DNA from: Nitrospirota bacterium
GTDB taxonomy: Bacteria > Nitrospirota > Thermodesulfovibrionia > Thermodesulfovibrionales > UBA6898
Assembly: GCA_021814475.1 (NCBI GenBank)
Contig: JAKAIE010000030.1
Span: forward strand, 1-35,824
Length of the DNA: 35,824 nt
Reading direction: 5' to 3'
The stretch's first letter is position 1; every line of letters starts with the position of its first letter. Positions 1-8,160 of this stretch are shown piece by piece. A program made the translations under genes and the position numbers. The notes below the pieces were generated by a model. The model did not search any database. It had not been told where the DNA came from and saw only the letters and a list, made by a program, of their open reading frames with translations.

Positions 1-2
1 TC

Positions 3-602
3 CTCTCTGATGATACCGATATGACCGACGATCTCGTCTGACAGCCTCCTGGCGGGATCACGGACAAAGAACACAAGATCACCATTCCGGAGTCTTGCGG
101 CGCCCCTCTGCAGTTCCCCCCGGGACAAGATCCGGACCTGAGGGCGTCCGCGCGAACCGGCTATCCGGAGGGTCCCGCCGAGTTCCCCGGTTATCTCCCT
201 CCCCCACTTGCCGCTGTCGAGCATGTCCTCGCCGTACTGGAACCGGTCCTTGTAGTTCACAATCTTCCCGTTCTGCAGGATTCCCCTCTCCGGGAATCTT
301 TTATCCAGGGCAATCCGCACGGCACCTTCCTCATCCCTGGAGAATGACAGTTCAACAACCCGGAACGTCAGATACATACAGTCGACGCGCTCGTCGGCAA
401 TCACCACATTCTTCCGGACATATTCTCCGAGCGGGTCAGGGTCATACGGGGTGCCGACAAACCGCTCCGCCCAGAAGGCGATCCGGTCGCCGACAGGCCA
501 CTGTCCGGCCACGGCCTGAGACGCGACAATCTCCTTTTCGGACATAAATGCGGCGGAGAGAGAAGGAACCAGCAGAGCAATCAGCAATAAGACCCTCACC
601 AT
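3..602 (-). CDS. DUF1460-like NlpC/P60-fold secreted protein, partial (N-terminal 200 residues)
   Basis: Reading the minus strand from ATG at 602 gives an open frame that runs off the left window edge. Residues 1-18 are a hydrophobic signal peptide (LLLIALLVPSLSAA) with a signal-peptidase-I-like end and no lipobox Cys. The mature part has the hallmarks of DUF1460/NlpC-P60-type cell-wall amidases: RFVGTPYDPDPLGEY, then DERVDCMYLTFR carrying the likely nucleophile Cys, and near the edge NGDLVFF followed by VGHIGII, carrying the likely catalytic His. The expected role is cleavage of peptide or amide bonds in peptidoglycan fragments in the periplasm, inferred from the family. AGGAG lies only one base before the ATG, so the GTG one codon later, or leaderless initiation, is possible. 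The C-terminus is not visible. Confidence 0.72.
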   Translation of the reverse strand, partial: MVRVLLLIALLVPSLSAAFMSEKEIVASQAVAGQWPVGDRIAFWAERFVGTPYDPDPLGEYVRKNVVIADERVDCMYLTFRVVELSFSRDEEGAVRIALDKRFPERGILQNGKIVNYKDRFQYGEDMLDSGKWGREITGELGGTLRIAGSRGRPQVRILSRGELQRGAARLRNGDLVFFVRDPARRLSDEIVGHIGIIRE

Positions 603-637
603 GCTCCTATTCTACCCCGCATCAGCCGAAAAATGCT

Positions 638-667
638 TTGAAACGGGCCGCGTGAATAGGGTATCAT
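638..667 (+). promoter_or_regulatory. sigma70-type promoter of the metE-like/tmk operon
   Basis: TTGAAA at 638-643 and TATCAT at 662-667 are separated by 18 bases. The -10 box ends six bases before the ATG at 674, so transcription would start at or next to the start codon and the first mRNA would be leaderless. No Shine-Dalgarno sequence is visible before 674, which agrees. Confidence 0.55.
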
Positions 668-673
668 TGGTAG

Positions 674-1678
674 ATGATACGCCCATTTTCAACGACCGGG
701 ATCGGCAGCCTCCCCAACCGCAGCGCCGAAGAGGCCTGCAGACTGGTACTGGAGACTTTTGATATCCCGTTTTGGCCGCAGCTGCCTTCGCTGTCCTTCA
801 AAGAGTTCATGATACCCCAATATTCGGAGGGCATGCCCTGTTTCAGGCTCGACATTGAAAACAAGGCGTTTTATCTCGACCGGAGTCCCTCTGATGAGCT
901 GGAGCGTTTTTATGAAAGCTGGACTGAAGACACCCGTATCGCCATATCCGAGGATTACGCAAAGGGTCTTCACCGGTTCATCGAAATCATCAGGAACAGG
1001 CATTATCCCCTGCTGAAAGGGCATGTCACGGGTCCGCTCACCTTCACCCTGGGACTGAAAGACAGCGAAGGAAGGCTCGTGTTTTTCGATGAGGAGTTCC
1101 GGGAGATATCCCTGATGCTTCTCAAGGCAAAGACACGCTGGCAGATTGACCTGCTCAAGACCTATGCCGACGGGGCGATCATATTCATTGATGAACCCAT
1201 CCTCTCCGCCCTCGGCAGTTCAAGCTATCTGGGGGTGAGCAGCGGGGAGACCCTGAGGCTTCTAAGGGAGATGACCTCCACAATAAAGTCCGAGGGGGCG
1301 ATCGCCGGTATCCATTGCTGCGGAAATGCCGACTGGCAGCTCGTGCTCCAGAGCGGGGCGGATATCATCAATTTCGACGCCTTCGATTACAGCGATACCC
1401 TCGCGCTCTATCCCGATGAACTGACCCGGCATCTGGAGGCCGGCGGCTGGCTCGCATGGGGGATCGTGCCCACCTCCGATGCGATCAGGGATACAAGCAT
1501 GGAATCTCTCAGGGGCCGGTTCAATCACGGCCTGTCGCTGCTGTCACGTCGTATCCCTGAAAAGCTGCTCAGGGAGAAGCTCATCCTGACCCCTTCCTGC
1601 GGGACCGGATCGCGTTCGGTCGAAGAGGCGCTGAAGGTTTTCCAGTTATTGATACGTCTCAGGGAGGAACTCGCGTGA
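674..1678 (+). CDS. short MetE-like (cobalamin-independent methionine synthase C-terminal domain) methyltransferase
   Basis: A 334-residue protein of the UROD/MetE TIM-barrel superfamily. It opens with a glycine/serine loop (TTGIGSLPN) typical of short MetE-like proteins. It carries a likely zinc site: H214-x-C216 in IHCCGN, and C309 in LTPSCGTGSRS, matching the His-x-Cys ... Cys layout of MetE. The N-terminal half of classical MetE (about 750 residues in all) is absent, so this is a core-type protein. Known core-MetE proteins transfer methyl groups to homocysteine or another thiol, often from a methylated corrinoid protein rather than methyl-tetrahydrofolate. Here the donor is unknown. The stop overlaps the GTG start of tmk (GTGA), giving translational coupling. 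A uroporphyrinogen decarboxylase-like methyltransferase with another thiol substrate is the main alternative. Confidence 0.75.
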   Translation: MIRPFSTTGIGSLPNRSAEEACRLVLETFDIPFWPQLPSLSFKEFMIPQYSEGMPCFRLDIENKAFYLDRSPSDELERFYESWTEDTRIAISEDYAKGLHRFIEIIRNRHYPLLKGHVTGPLTFTLGLKDSEGRLVFFDEEFREISLMLLKAKTRWQIDLLKTYADGAIIFIDEPILSALGSSSYLGVSSGETLRLLREMTSTIKSEGAIAGIHCCGNADWQLVLQSGADIINFDAFDYSDTLALYPDELTRHLEAGGWLAWGIVPTSDAIRDTSMESLRGRFNHGLSLLSRRIPEKLLREKLILTPSCGTGSRSVEEALKVFQLLIRLREELA

Positions 1679-2307
1679 AGGGGGCGTTCATCTCTTTTGA
1701 AGGCATCGAGGGCACGGGGAAAAGCACCCAGGTCCGCCTCCTCGCAGAGGCGCTCCGGAGAAGGGGTCTGCAGGTGACCGAGACCGCCGAGCCCGGCGGA
1801 ACTCCGATCAGCCTGAAGATCAGGCAACTCCTCCTCTCCCTCGACAGCAGGGGCATGAGTCCTGTCACGGAACTCCTGTTGTACAACGCCGCACGCGTCC
1901 AGCATATCGGGGAGGTTATCATGCCGGCTCTGAAACGGGGCGAAATCGTCATCACCGACCGGTTCAGCGACTCCACCGTCGCCTACCAGGGGTATGGGAG
2001 AAATATCGATCTGAAACTGATAGCCTCCCTCGATGCGATCGCGACTGAAGGGCTGAGACCGGACCTTACCCTCCTTCTGGATATTGATGTCGAAACCGGG
2101 CTCAGAAGGAACCGGGATATCGGTAAGACGGACCGGATCGAGACAGAAGAGGTTTCTTTCCACGAGCGGGTGCGCAAAGGTTTCATCAGCCTGGCTGCCC
2201 TGGAGCCCGACCGGATAAGGCTCGTCGAGTGTTCGGGCAGTATCGAAGAGGTGCACCAGAAGACGATCCCGATTGTGGAAGACTTTCTCAGGATGCAGGG
2301 CGTATAG
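1675..2307 (+). CDS. tmk: thymidylate kinase (dTMP kinase)
   Basis: Phosphorylates dTMP to dTDP in the cytoplasm for DNA synthesis. The 210-residue length is normal. The P-loop FEGIEGTGKSTQ is at residues 5-16, the DRFSDSTVAYQG nucleotide-binding motif is at about residues 96-107, and an Arg-rich lid follows DVETGLRRNR. The start is GTG at 1675, preceded by GGGAGG about eight bases upstream, and it overlaps the stop of the methyltransferase gene. The delta-prime clamp-loader gene follows at once. The tmk-holB pairing is common in bacteria and couples dTTP supply to replication genes. Confidence 0.96.
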   Translation: MKGAFISFEGIEGTGKSTQVRLLAEALRRRGLQVTETAEPGGTPISLKIRQLLLSLDSRGMSPVTELLLYNAARVQHIGEVIMPALKRGEIVITDRFSDSTVAYQGYGRNIDLKLIASLDAIATEGLRPDLTLLLDIDVETGLRRNRDIGKTDRIETEEVSFHERVRKGFISLAALEPDRIRLVECSGSIEEVHQKTIPIVEDFLRMQGV

Positions 2308-2341
2308 CCGGCAGACGGATTTCCCTTACGCCAGGATATCA

Positions 2342-3322
2342 ATGTCACTAACCAATATAATAGGCCAGTCAAAGACGATCGCCATGCTCCTCGGAATGAT
2401 GCGACGGGGACGCATCGCTTCGTCATATCTTTTTTGCGGGGAATCAGGCATCGGGAAAAAGACAGCCGCGATCAACTTTGCGAAGGCGCTGAACTGTCTC
2501 GACAGGGGGCGGGAGACGGACACGAGAGGCTCGGGGCCGGACCGTTTTGACTCATGCGATTCCTGCGCATCATGCAGAAAGATTGATGCGGGAGGCCATC
2601 CCGATTTCCTGGCCGTGGCGCCGGAGGACCGCGTCATCAAGATCGAGGAGATACGGCTGATCGAGGATGCCCTGTCTTATAAGCCGTTTGAAGGCCGCTG
2701 GAAGGTGGTCATCATCGACGAGGCCGAGGCGATGAATATCTCCGCGGCGAATGCATTTCTCAAGACACTAGAGGAACCTCCCCCCGACAGTGTGATCATC
2801 CTCGTCACATCAAAGCCCGGCGCCCTGCCCGATACGATTCGTTCGAGATGCTCAAGGGTCAATTTTTTCCCTCTTCCGAACGAGGCATGCAGGCGGGTGC
2901 TCGGGGACCGCTACCAGGGTGATGACCTCGATCTCGCCGTGACACTGTCGATGGGGAGACCTGGCGCCGCCCATACGAATGACCTCAGAGAGGAACGCGA
3001 CTGGTTTCTGGAACATTTCAGAAACATGCTGAAGGCCGGAAAGGATGGCTGGACGTCCCGGGAAGACATGGACCGGTGGTTCGATCAGGCCCTGATCATG
3101 GTCCGTGATCTGGCAACGCTCAAGATCGCCGGGCCTGGCCGGATGATCAATCTCGATATTCAGGATTATCTCCGCGAACTGAGCAAATCGTTGGACCTGG
3201 ACGTTATAATATATCTGTACGGGGAGCTGAACCTTCTGAAAGGACAACTGCTCTACAATCTGAACAAATCCATCACATGGAACTATACCGCCTCGTTGCT
3301 GAGAAAGGAACTCTTGCACTGA
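2342..3322 (+). CDS. holB: DNA polymerase III delta-prime subunit (clamp loader)
   Basis: A 326-residue AAA+ clamp-loader subunit. It shows a Walker A-like GESGIGKKT at about residues 31-39, a four-Cys zinc module (CDSCASC and neighbours) at about residues 69-83, a Walker B region VVIIDEAEAM, the LKTLEEPP sequence, and the SRC motif in TIRSRCSR. In the clamp-loader complex delta-prime is a rigid stator that opens and loads the sliding clamp. The frame stays open upstream to 2273, but ATG at 2342 is preferred: AGGA lies six to seven bases before it, and the protein then begins MSLTNIIGQ as the family does. The gene is 34 bases after tmk and one base before ricT. Confidence 0.93.
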   Translation: MSLTNIIGQSKTIAMLLGMMRRGRIASSYLFCGESGIGKKTAAINFAKALNCLDRGRETDTRGSGPDRFDSCDSCASCRKIDAGGHPDFLAVAPEDRVIKIEEIRLIEDALSYKPFEGRWKVVIIDEAEAMNISAANAFLKTLEEPPPDSVIILVTSKPGALPDTIRSRCSRVNFFPLPNEACRRVLGDRYQGDDLDLAVTLSMGRPGAAHTNDLREERDWFLEHFRNMLKAGKDGWTSREDMDRWFDQALIMVRDLATLKIAGPGRMINLDIQDYLRELSKSLDLDVIIYLYGELNLLKGQLLYNLNKSITWNYTASLLRKELLH

Positions 3323-3323
3323 T

Positions 3324-4214
3324 ATGCCGGACACCGTCGGAATAAGATTCAGGAGCTGTGGCAGGGTGTATGATTTCGATGCCACAGGCATCGAAATAAA
3401 ACGGGGTGACCGGGTCATTGTCGAGTCTGAATTCGGACTCAGCATCGGCACGGTCATCACTGATGTCTGTCGCCAGGAAACGTCACCGAAGGATCTCAAA
3501 CGGGTGGTAAGAGTTGCCGGCGCCGACGACCTGAAACAGAAAAAGGATAACGAAGAATTCGAGAAGCAGGCACGAGGCTTTTGTGTCGAGAGAATCTCCG
3601 CCCGGGGAATACCGATGAAACTCGTCTGTTCCGAGGTGACGCTCGACAGGAAGAGGATCGTTTTTTATTTTACGGCCGACGGGCGCATCGATTTCAGGGA
3701 GTTGGTCAAGGACCTCGCAGCCCGCTTCAAGACGCGGATAGAGATGCGGCAGATCGGGGTGCGGGATAAGGCCAAACTCGTCGGCGGGCTCGGCATATGC
3801 GGCAAGGAACTCTGCTGCCGGCTCTTCCTGACAACATTCGAACCGATATCGATCAAGATGGCGAAACAGCAGGATCTGACTCTGAATACGGGGAAGCTTT
3901 CCGGCGTCTGCGGGCGATTGATGTGCTGTCTCGGCTACGAATACAACGCTGACCAGCCGGGAGGATCGGCACATGCAGAGTCGCGTCGCAGGGGAAGGTC
4001 AGAAAAGACCTCTCCTGCTGGACCGGCGGAGACCACCCCGGCGCCCGAGGAACCGCAGGCGGAAAAGATGCCGACCGAATCCCCGGAACCCACGGTCGAG
4101 CCCGAAACAGGTGAATCGGAAGGGCCGGCCGAAGAGGTCCAAAAAGAAGGCGAGGGCAAGAAGCGCAGGAAGCGGAGAAGGAGATTCAGAAAGAGGCCTC
4201 AAAAAAATGAATAA
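3324..4214 (+). CDS. ricT: PSP1-domain protein, RicT/YaaT-like, with charged C-terminal tail
   Basis: A 296-residue protein. Residues 1-215 match the PSP1/YaaT (RicT) family: an N-terminal beta domain (MPDTVGIRFRSCGRVYDF), RIVFYFTADGRIDFRELVKD, and the paired Cys motifs GICGKELCCR and GVCGRLMCCLGYE. In Bacillus, RicT with RicA and RicF forms an Fe-S complex affecting RNase Y-dependent RNA processing. RicA/RicF partners are not in this window. The last 80 residues are low complexity: first Pro/Glu-rich, then a basic run (KKRRKRRRRFRKR) that could bind nucleic acid. The stop overlaps the metG start by eight bases. The tmk-holB-ricT-metG order resembles the Bacillus tmk-yaaT-metS neighbourhood. 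Function outside Firmicutes is uncertain. Confidence 0.85.
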   Translation: MPDTVGIRFRSCGRVYDFDATGIEIKRGDRVIVESEFGLSIGTVITDVCRQETSPKDLKRVVRVAGADDLKQKKDNEEFEKQARGFCVERISARGIPMKLVCSEVTLDRKRIVFYFTADGRIDFRELVKDLAARFKTRIEMRQIGVRDKAKLVGGLGICGKELCCRLFLTTFEPISIKMAKQQDLTLNTGKLSGVCGRLMCCLGYEYNADQPGGSAHAESRRRGRSEKTSPAGPAETTPAPEEPQAEKMPTESPEPTVEPETGESEGPAEEVQKEGEGKKRRKRRRRFRKRPQKNE

Positions 4215-6177
4215 ACATTACTATGTCACGACACCTATCTATTACGTCAACGATATCCCCCATATAGGGCACGCGTACACTACGGTTGCTGCCGATATAC
4301 TAAGCCGGAGAAACAGGCTCAGGGGGAAAGAGGTCTTTTTCCTGACCGGAACCGACGAGCACGGTCAAAAGGTGGAAAAGGCCGCGAAGGAAAAAGGAAG
4401 GTCCCCGAAGGAACATGCCGACCTCATGGTCGGAAATTTCCAGGGTCTCTGGAAGAAGATGGAGATCACTAACGACGCGTTCATCAGAACGACCGATGGA
4501 CCCCATATCAAGACTGTCCAGGGGCTCCTGCAGCTTCTTTGGGACAAGGGAGAGATAGAAAAAAGGGAGTACTCGGGCTGGTACTGCACTCCCGATGAGC
4601 GGTTCTGGACTGAGAAGGACCTTATCGGCGGAAACTGCCCTGATTGCGGAAGGCCCGTCGACCAGATCCGTGAGGAAAACTACTTTTTCCTGATGTCCAA
4701 ATATCAGGAGCGCCTCATCCGTCATATCATGGAAAACCCCTCATACATCCTGCCCGAGACGAGGAGGAATGAGGTCCTTGGGTTCCTGAGGAACAACGAT
4801 CTGGGAGACCTCTGCATCTCGCGGCCGAAGCAGCGGCTCTCCTGGGGCATCTCTCTTCCCTTTGACGACAATTTCGTGACTTATGTCTGGTTCGATGCGT
4901 TGGTAAATTACTTCTCCGCTACACGTTATCTGGCCCCGCATGCCGATCAGGCGCGCCACGGCGACTTCTGGTGGCCGGCGTCGCTCCATGTCGTCGGCAA
5001 GGACATCCTGACAACCCACGCGGTCTATTGGTCCACAATGCTGATGGCGCTCGGCATGCCGCTGCCCGGGACGATCTTCGCGCATGGCTGGTGGACAGTC
5101 GAGGGGAAAAAGATGTCCAAATCGCTCGGGAATATGGTCGATCCGCGTGCGGTTATAGATACCTACGGGCTGGATGCATTCAGATATTTCATGTTCAGGG
5201 AGGTGCCGTTCGGCCTCGACGGTGACTACTCCGAAGACGCCCTCGTCCACAGGATCAATACCGACCTCGCAAACGACCTGGGGAATCTCCTCAGCAGGTT
5301 TCTGACGATGGCCGAGAAATATACTGGAGGAGTGATCGGTTCGTCCGATAACACGGCAGCGGTTGCAGAAACGACGGATGAACTCAGGCAGACCGGCAGT
5401 GCGATCGCCTCTGAACTTCTCTCCGATGGCTACTGGAACGAACTCCGCTTTCATGTGATCCTTGAGCGTCTCTGGGAGATAGTCCGGGCAGCAAACAATT
5501 ACATAGCTAAGACAGAACCGTGGAAGCTGGCGAAAAACGATCCTGACTCGGTCCGTTGCATTTTGGCAAATCTCTGGGAGTCGCTCCGCATTACCGCGGT
5601 TCTCGTATATCCGTATATGCCCGCTACAGCGGAAAAGATCTGGGTGCAGATAGGGCTGAAGGGACTCACGGATGAGGCGAAAAGCGGCGGGGTTGAGAAC
5701 CTCGCCCGGTGGGGATGGAGACCCTCCTATGGTGTTAAGATATCAAAGGGGGAACAATTGTTCCCGAGGATAGAAAGGAAGAAAGCGATGACAGGAGAGA
5801 AGACGGGTGAGGCTTCCGGCGTGGCCGCTGCGGAGCCTGCATCGGAAGAGTCTAACCTTATATCGATACAGGATGTAATGAAGGTCGCGCTGAAGGTCGG
5901 GCATGTGATCAGCGCAGAACGCGTAAAAAAATCGGATAAGCTGATAAAGATGCAGGTCGACACCGGTGAACTGAGGCAGATCGTTGCCGGCATCGGCAAG
6001 GCCTACACCCCCGAGGACCTGATCGGGAAGAAGATCGTGGTCGTTGCAAACCTGCAGCCGGCAAAACTGATGGGGGTTGAATCCCAGGGGATGCTCCTCG
6101 CCGCAACCGGAGCTGACGGGGTCCCGATCGTCCTTACGCCTGAAAAAGACGTCGAGGCAGGGGCGAAGATCAAGTAG
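4207..6177 (+). CDS. metG: methionyl-tRNA synthetase with C-terminal tRNA-binding domain
   Basis: Charges tRNA-Met in the cytoplasm. The 656-residue protein has the class I signature PHIGHAYTT near residue 17, a connective-peptide zinc knuckle (GWYCTPDERFW and GNCPDCGRP), the KMSKS loop (GKKMSKSLGN) at about residue 300, an anticodon-binding helical domain, a linker of about 40 residues, and a C-terminal Trbp111-like OB domain (KVGHVISAERVKKSDKL ... ANLQPAKLMGVESQG) that dimerises and holds tRNA. The start is ATG at 4207, overlapping the end of ricT by eight bases. The open frame upstream to 3973 is the out-of-frame tail of ricT. It is the last gene of the operon before a strong terminator. 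Confidence 0.97.
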   Translation: MNKHYYVTTPIYYVNDIPHIGHAYTTVAADILSRRNRLRGKEVFFLTGTDEHGQKVEKAAKEKGRSPKEHADLMVGNFQGLWKKMEITNDAFIRTTDGPHIKTVQGLLQLLWDKGEIEKREYSGWYCTPDERFWTEKDLIGGNCPDCGRPVDQIREENYFFLMSKYQERLIRHIMENPSYILPETRRNEVLGFLRNNDLGDLCISRPKQRLSWGISLPFDDNFVTYVWFDALVNYFSATRYLAPHADQARHGDFWWPASLHVVGKDILTTHAVYWSTMLMALGMPLPGTIFAHGWWTVEGKKMSKSLGNMVDPRAVIDTYGLDAFRYFMFREVPFGLDGDYSEDALVHRINTDLANDLGNLLSRFLTMAEKYTGGVIGSSDNTAAVAETTDELRQTGSAIASELLSDGYWNELRFHVILERLWEIVRAANNYIAKTEPWKLAKNDPDSVRCILANLWESLRITAVLVYPYMPATAEKIWVQIGLKGLTDEAKSGGVENLARWGWRPSYGVKISKGEQLFPRIERKKAMTGEKTGEASGVAAAEPASEESNLISIQDVMKVALKVGHVISAERVKKSDKLIKMQVDTGELRQIVAGIGKAYTPEDLIGKKIVVVANLQPAKLMGVESQGMLLAATGADGVPIVLTPEKDVEAGAKIK

Positions 6178-6260
6178 TGCTGAAAGCTGCCGCCACAATA
6201 TTGGTGGCTGTCACTACGGCGGGTCTGCACATACCCTGAATAATTAATGCATCCGTTCCT

Positions 6261-6296
6261 AAAAAAGGGAGGTCTCCTGAGAGACCTCCCTTTTTT
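6261..6296. terminator. bidirectional intrinsic terminator between metG and rnfB
   Basis: A perfect hairpin has 16-base arms at 6261-6276 and 6281-6296 and a four-base loop CTGA. The GC core is GGGAGGTCTC/GAGACCTCCC, and the arms end in A6 on the left and T6 on the right, so it works as a Rho-independent terminator in both directions. It separates two convergent operons: metG from the left and rnfB from the right. Confidence 0.95.
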
Positions 6297-6319
6297 AGAT
6301 TATCTGTCCGGATATCAGA

Positions 6320-7495
6320 TCATGCAGCTTCCGGCTTCTTCGCCTTCCTGGCCGCAGCCGCAGCAAAAACCTCCCTGGCATTGAAGGTCCCGTCTATCGC
6401 CTGGACAGGACATTTTGCCGTACAGATTCCGCAGCCTATGCACCGGGCCTTGTCGATCTCATGCTTCTTCTTCTGCTCGCCCGAAGGCGCATCGACAGGG
6501 CAGACCTTCGCGCAGATCTGGCACCCTATACAGCTATCCGTGATAAAAGCCCTGGAACGCTGGGGGATAAAGTCCCTAATGGCCTTTGTAGGACATTTCG
6601 TGACACAGAGCCCGCAGACCTTGCATTTATTGATATCGATACGCGACAGATTGTTCGCAACAGAAGGCGCGTCGAAAGGACAGACCTTGGCGCAGATACC
6701 GCAGGCGATGCAGCCGGTCTCGCAGTTCTTGCGCGTATCACCGCCCTTGTCCTTCGAATGACAGGATACCAGGACCTCCCTTGACGCCGGCAGGACCTCG
6801 ATCACCTTCGTCGGGCATGCCTGCTCACATTTCCGGCAGCCGGTGCATTTCGCGATATCGACAAAAGGCAGGTGGTCCTCCGTCATCGAGATCGCTCCGA
6901 ACGGGCAGACGCGGGAACAAGTGCCATACCCGAGACATCCGTACCTGCATGCCTTGTCACCGCCTCCGGCCAATATAGCCGCCCGGCAGTCCTGCACCCC
7001 TTCGTAGGTGAACCGCTTGACCGACTTCGACCATCCGCCCTGGCACATGATACGCGCGAACTGGGGCTCCAGAATCTCGGCCTTCTTGCCGGTGATCAGG
7101 GCAACAGCCTCAGCTCCCTTCGCCCCTGCCGGTATGCAGAGGTTAGGGGAAACATCCGGATTACTGACCACAGCCTCGGCATACTGTTCGCAGCCCGCAT
7201 AGCCGCAGGCTCCGCAATGGGCATGCGCGAGTACGTCCTTGACCTTTTCGACACGCGGGTCGATCTGAACCGCGAACTTCTTCGCGGCAAAGGCGATCCC
7301 CATGCCGAAGACCGTGCCGAGCCCCGCGAGAAAGATGAGGGTCCACTCGACCAGCGGAATGATATCGACCTTTTCCTTTCCTTCGACGCCGCCGCCGACT
7401 CCGGCAAATAGGGTCGACGCAGAGAAGAAAAGGACATAGGGCAGTATATAGGCTGCATACTTTATTATTCTTCTGGTTCTACCGTTTCCGATCAT
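6320..7495 (-). CDS. rnfB: Rnf electron transport complex subunit RnfB, extended multi-cluster form
   Basis: RnfB takes electrons from ferredoxin into the membrane Rnf complex. This 391-residue form is much longer than the roughly 190-residue proteobacterial type. In order it has an N-terminal hydrophobic signal or TM segment (AAYILPYVLFFSASTLFA), a second TM segment (about residues 45-70), the HCGACGYAGCEQ four-Cys FeS domain, then GYGTCSRVCP, CTGCRKCEQACP, CIACGICAKVCP, CKVCGLCVTKCP, CIGCQICAKVCP and CIGCGICTAKCP. This gives capacity for about seven [4Fe-4S] clusters. An Ala/Lys-rich tail ends it. I choose ATG at 7495, because AAAGGAG sits about five bases upstream; the ATG at 7522 has no ribosome site. 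It is the last gene of the rnf operon, just before the shared terminator. Confidence 0.93.
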   Translation of the reverse strand: MIGNGRTRRIIKYAAYILPYVLFFSASTLFAGVGGGVEGKEKVDIIPLVEWTLIFLAGLGTVFGMGIAFAAKKFAVQIDPRVEKVKDVLAHAHCGACGYAGCEQYAEAVVSNPDVSPNLCIPAGAKGAEAVALITGKKAEILEPQFARIMCQGGWSKSVKRFTYEGVQDCRAAILAGGGDKACRYGCLGYGTCSRVCPFGAISMTEDHLPFVDIAKCTGCRKCEQACPTKVIEVLPASREVLVSCHSKDKGGDTRKNCETGCIACGICAKVCPFDAPSVANNLSRIDINKCKVCGLCVTKCPTKAIRDFIPQRSRAFITDSCIGCQICAKVCPVDAPSGEQKKKHEIDKARCIGCGICTAKCPVQAIDGTFNAREVFAAAAARKAKKPEAA

Positions 7496-7553
7496 TTCAA
7501 CTCCTTTACGTGTACATAACATGATTCTATTTTAGCGCTCTCAGAAATCGAAT

Positions 7554-8147
7554 CTACAGCGTGATAAGTCCTGAAAAGCCGGTGAAGGCCAATGCGATGA
7601 GGCCCGTAATCACAAATGCCATCGGCAGTCCCTTGAACGGAGCCGGGACATCGGCAAGCTCCAGCTTCTCGCGGATGCTGGCCATGATGATAAGGGCCAG
7701 AGAGAACCCGAGGCCGGACCCGAACCCGAAGGCAATGCTCTCGACAAAGGTGTACTTTTCCCCGGCGTTGACGAGAGGAACCGCCAGGATGATACAGTTT
7801 GTCGAAATCAGGGCGAGGTAAATACCCAGTTTATAGTACAGTCCGGGGGAAACCTTCCTCATGATGGTGTCCGACAGCTGGACCAGACCTGCGATAATCC
7901 CGATAAAAACGATGATCTCAAGGAACGTAATATTCAGGGGCACCAGCACCTGATTGAAAATAACCCAGCTGACGGCGGCGCTGACCATCATGACCGATAC
8001 AAATGTGATGCTCATGCCGACCGCGGTCTCCATCTTCTTCGAGACGCCGAAAAATATACAAAGCCCCAGAAACCGGGTAAAGACAAAATTATTTATCAGG
8101 GACGCCGATACAATCAGCTCAAACAGTTTGGTGAATTCGCTGCTCAT
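7554..8147 (-). CDS. rnfA: Rnf complex membrane subunit RnfA
   Basis: A 197-residue integral membrane subunit with six predicted helices, homologous to NqrE. Conserved stretches include NNFVFTRFLGLC near the N-terminus and GIYLALISTNCIILA in the middle. These Cys-containing helices are thought to ligate an Fe-S centre between RnfA and RnfE within the membrane. The length is standard. ATG at 8147 follows AAAGGAGG by about seven bases. It lies 13 bases downstream of rnfE and about 60 bases upstream of rnfB in the same transcript. Confidence 0.97.
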   Translation of the reverse strand: MSSEFTKLFELIVSASLINNFVFTRFLGLCIFFGVSKKMETAVGMSITFVSVMMVSAAVSWVIFNQVLVPLNITFLEIIVFIGIIAGLVQLSDTIMRKVSPGLYYKLGIYLALISTNCIILAVPLVNAGEKYTFVESIAFGFGSGLGFSLALIIMASIREKLELADVPAPFKGLPMAFVITGLIALAFTGFSGLITL

Positions 8148-8160
8148 TTATATTCCTCCT

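Noticed and set aside
3973-4206. Upstream extension of metG
   Set aside because: It is the out-of-frame reading of the ricT tail; MNKHYYVTTPIYYVNDIPHIGH at 4207 is the conserved start.
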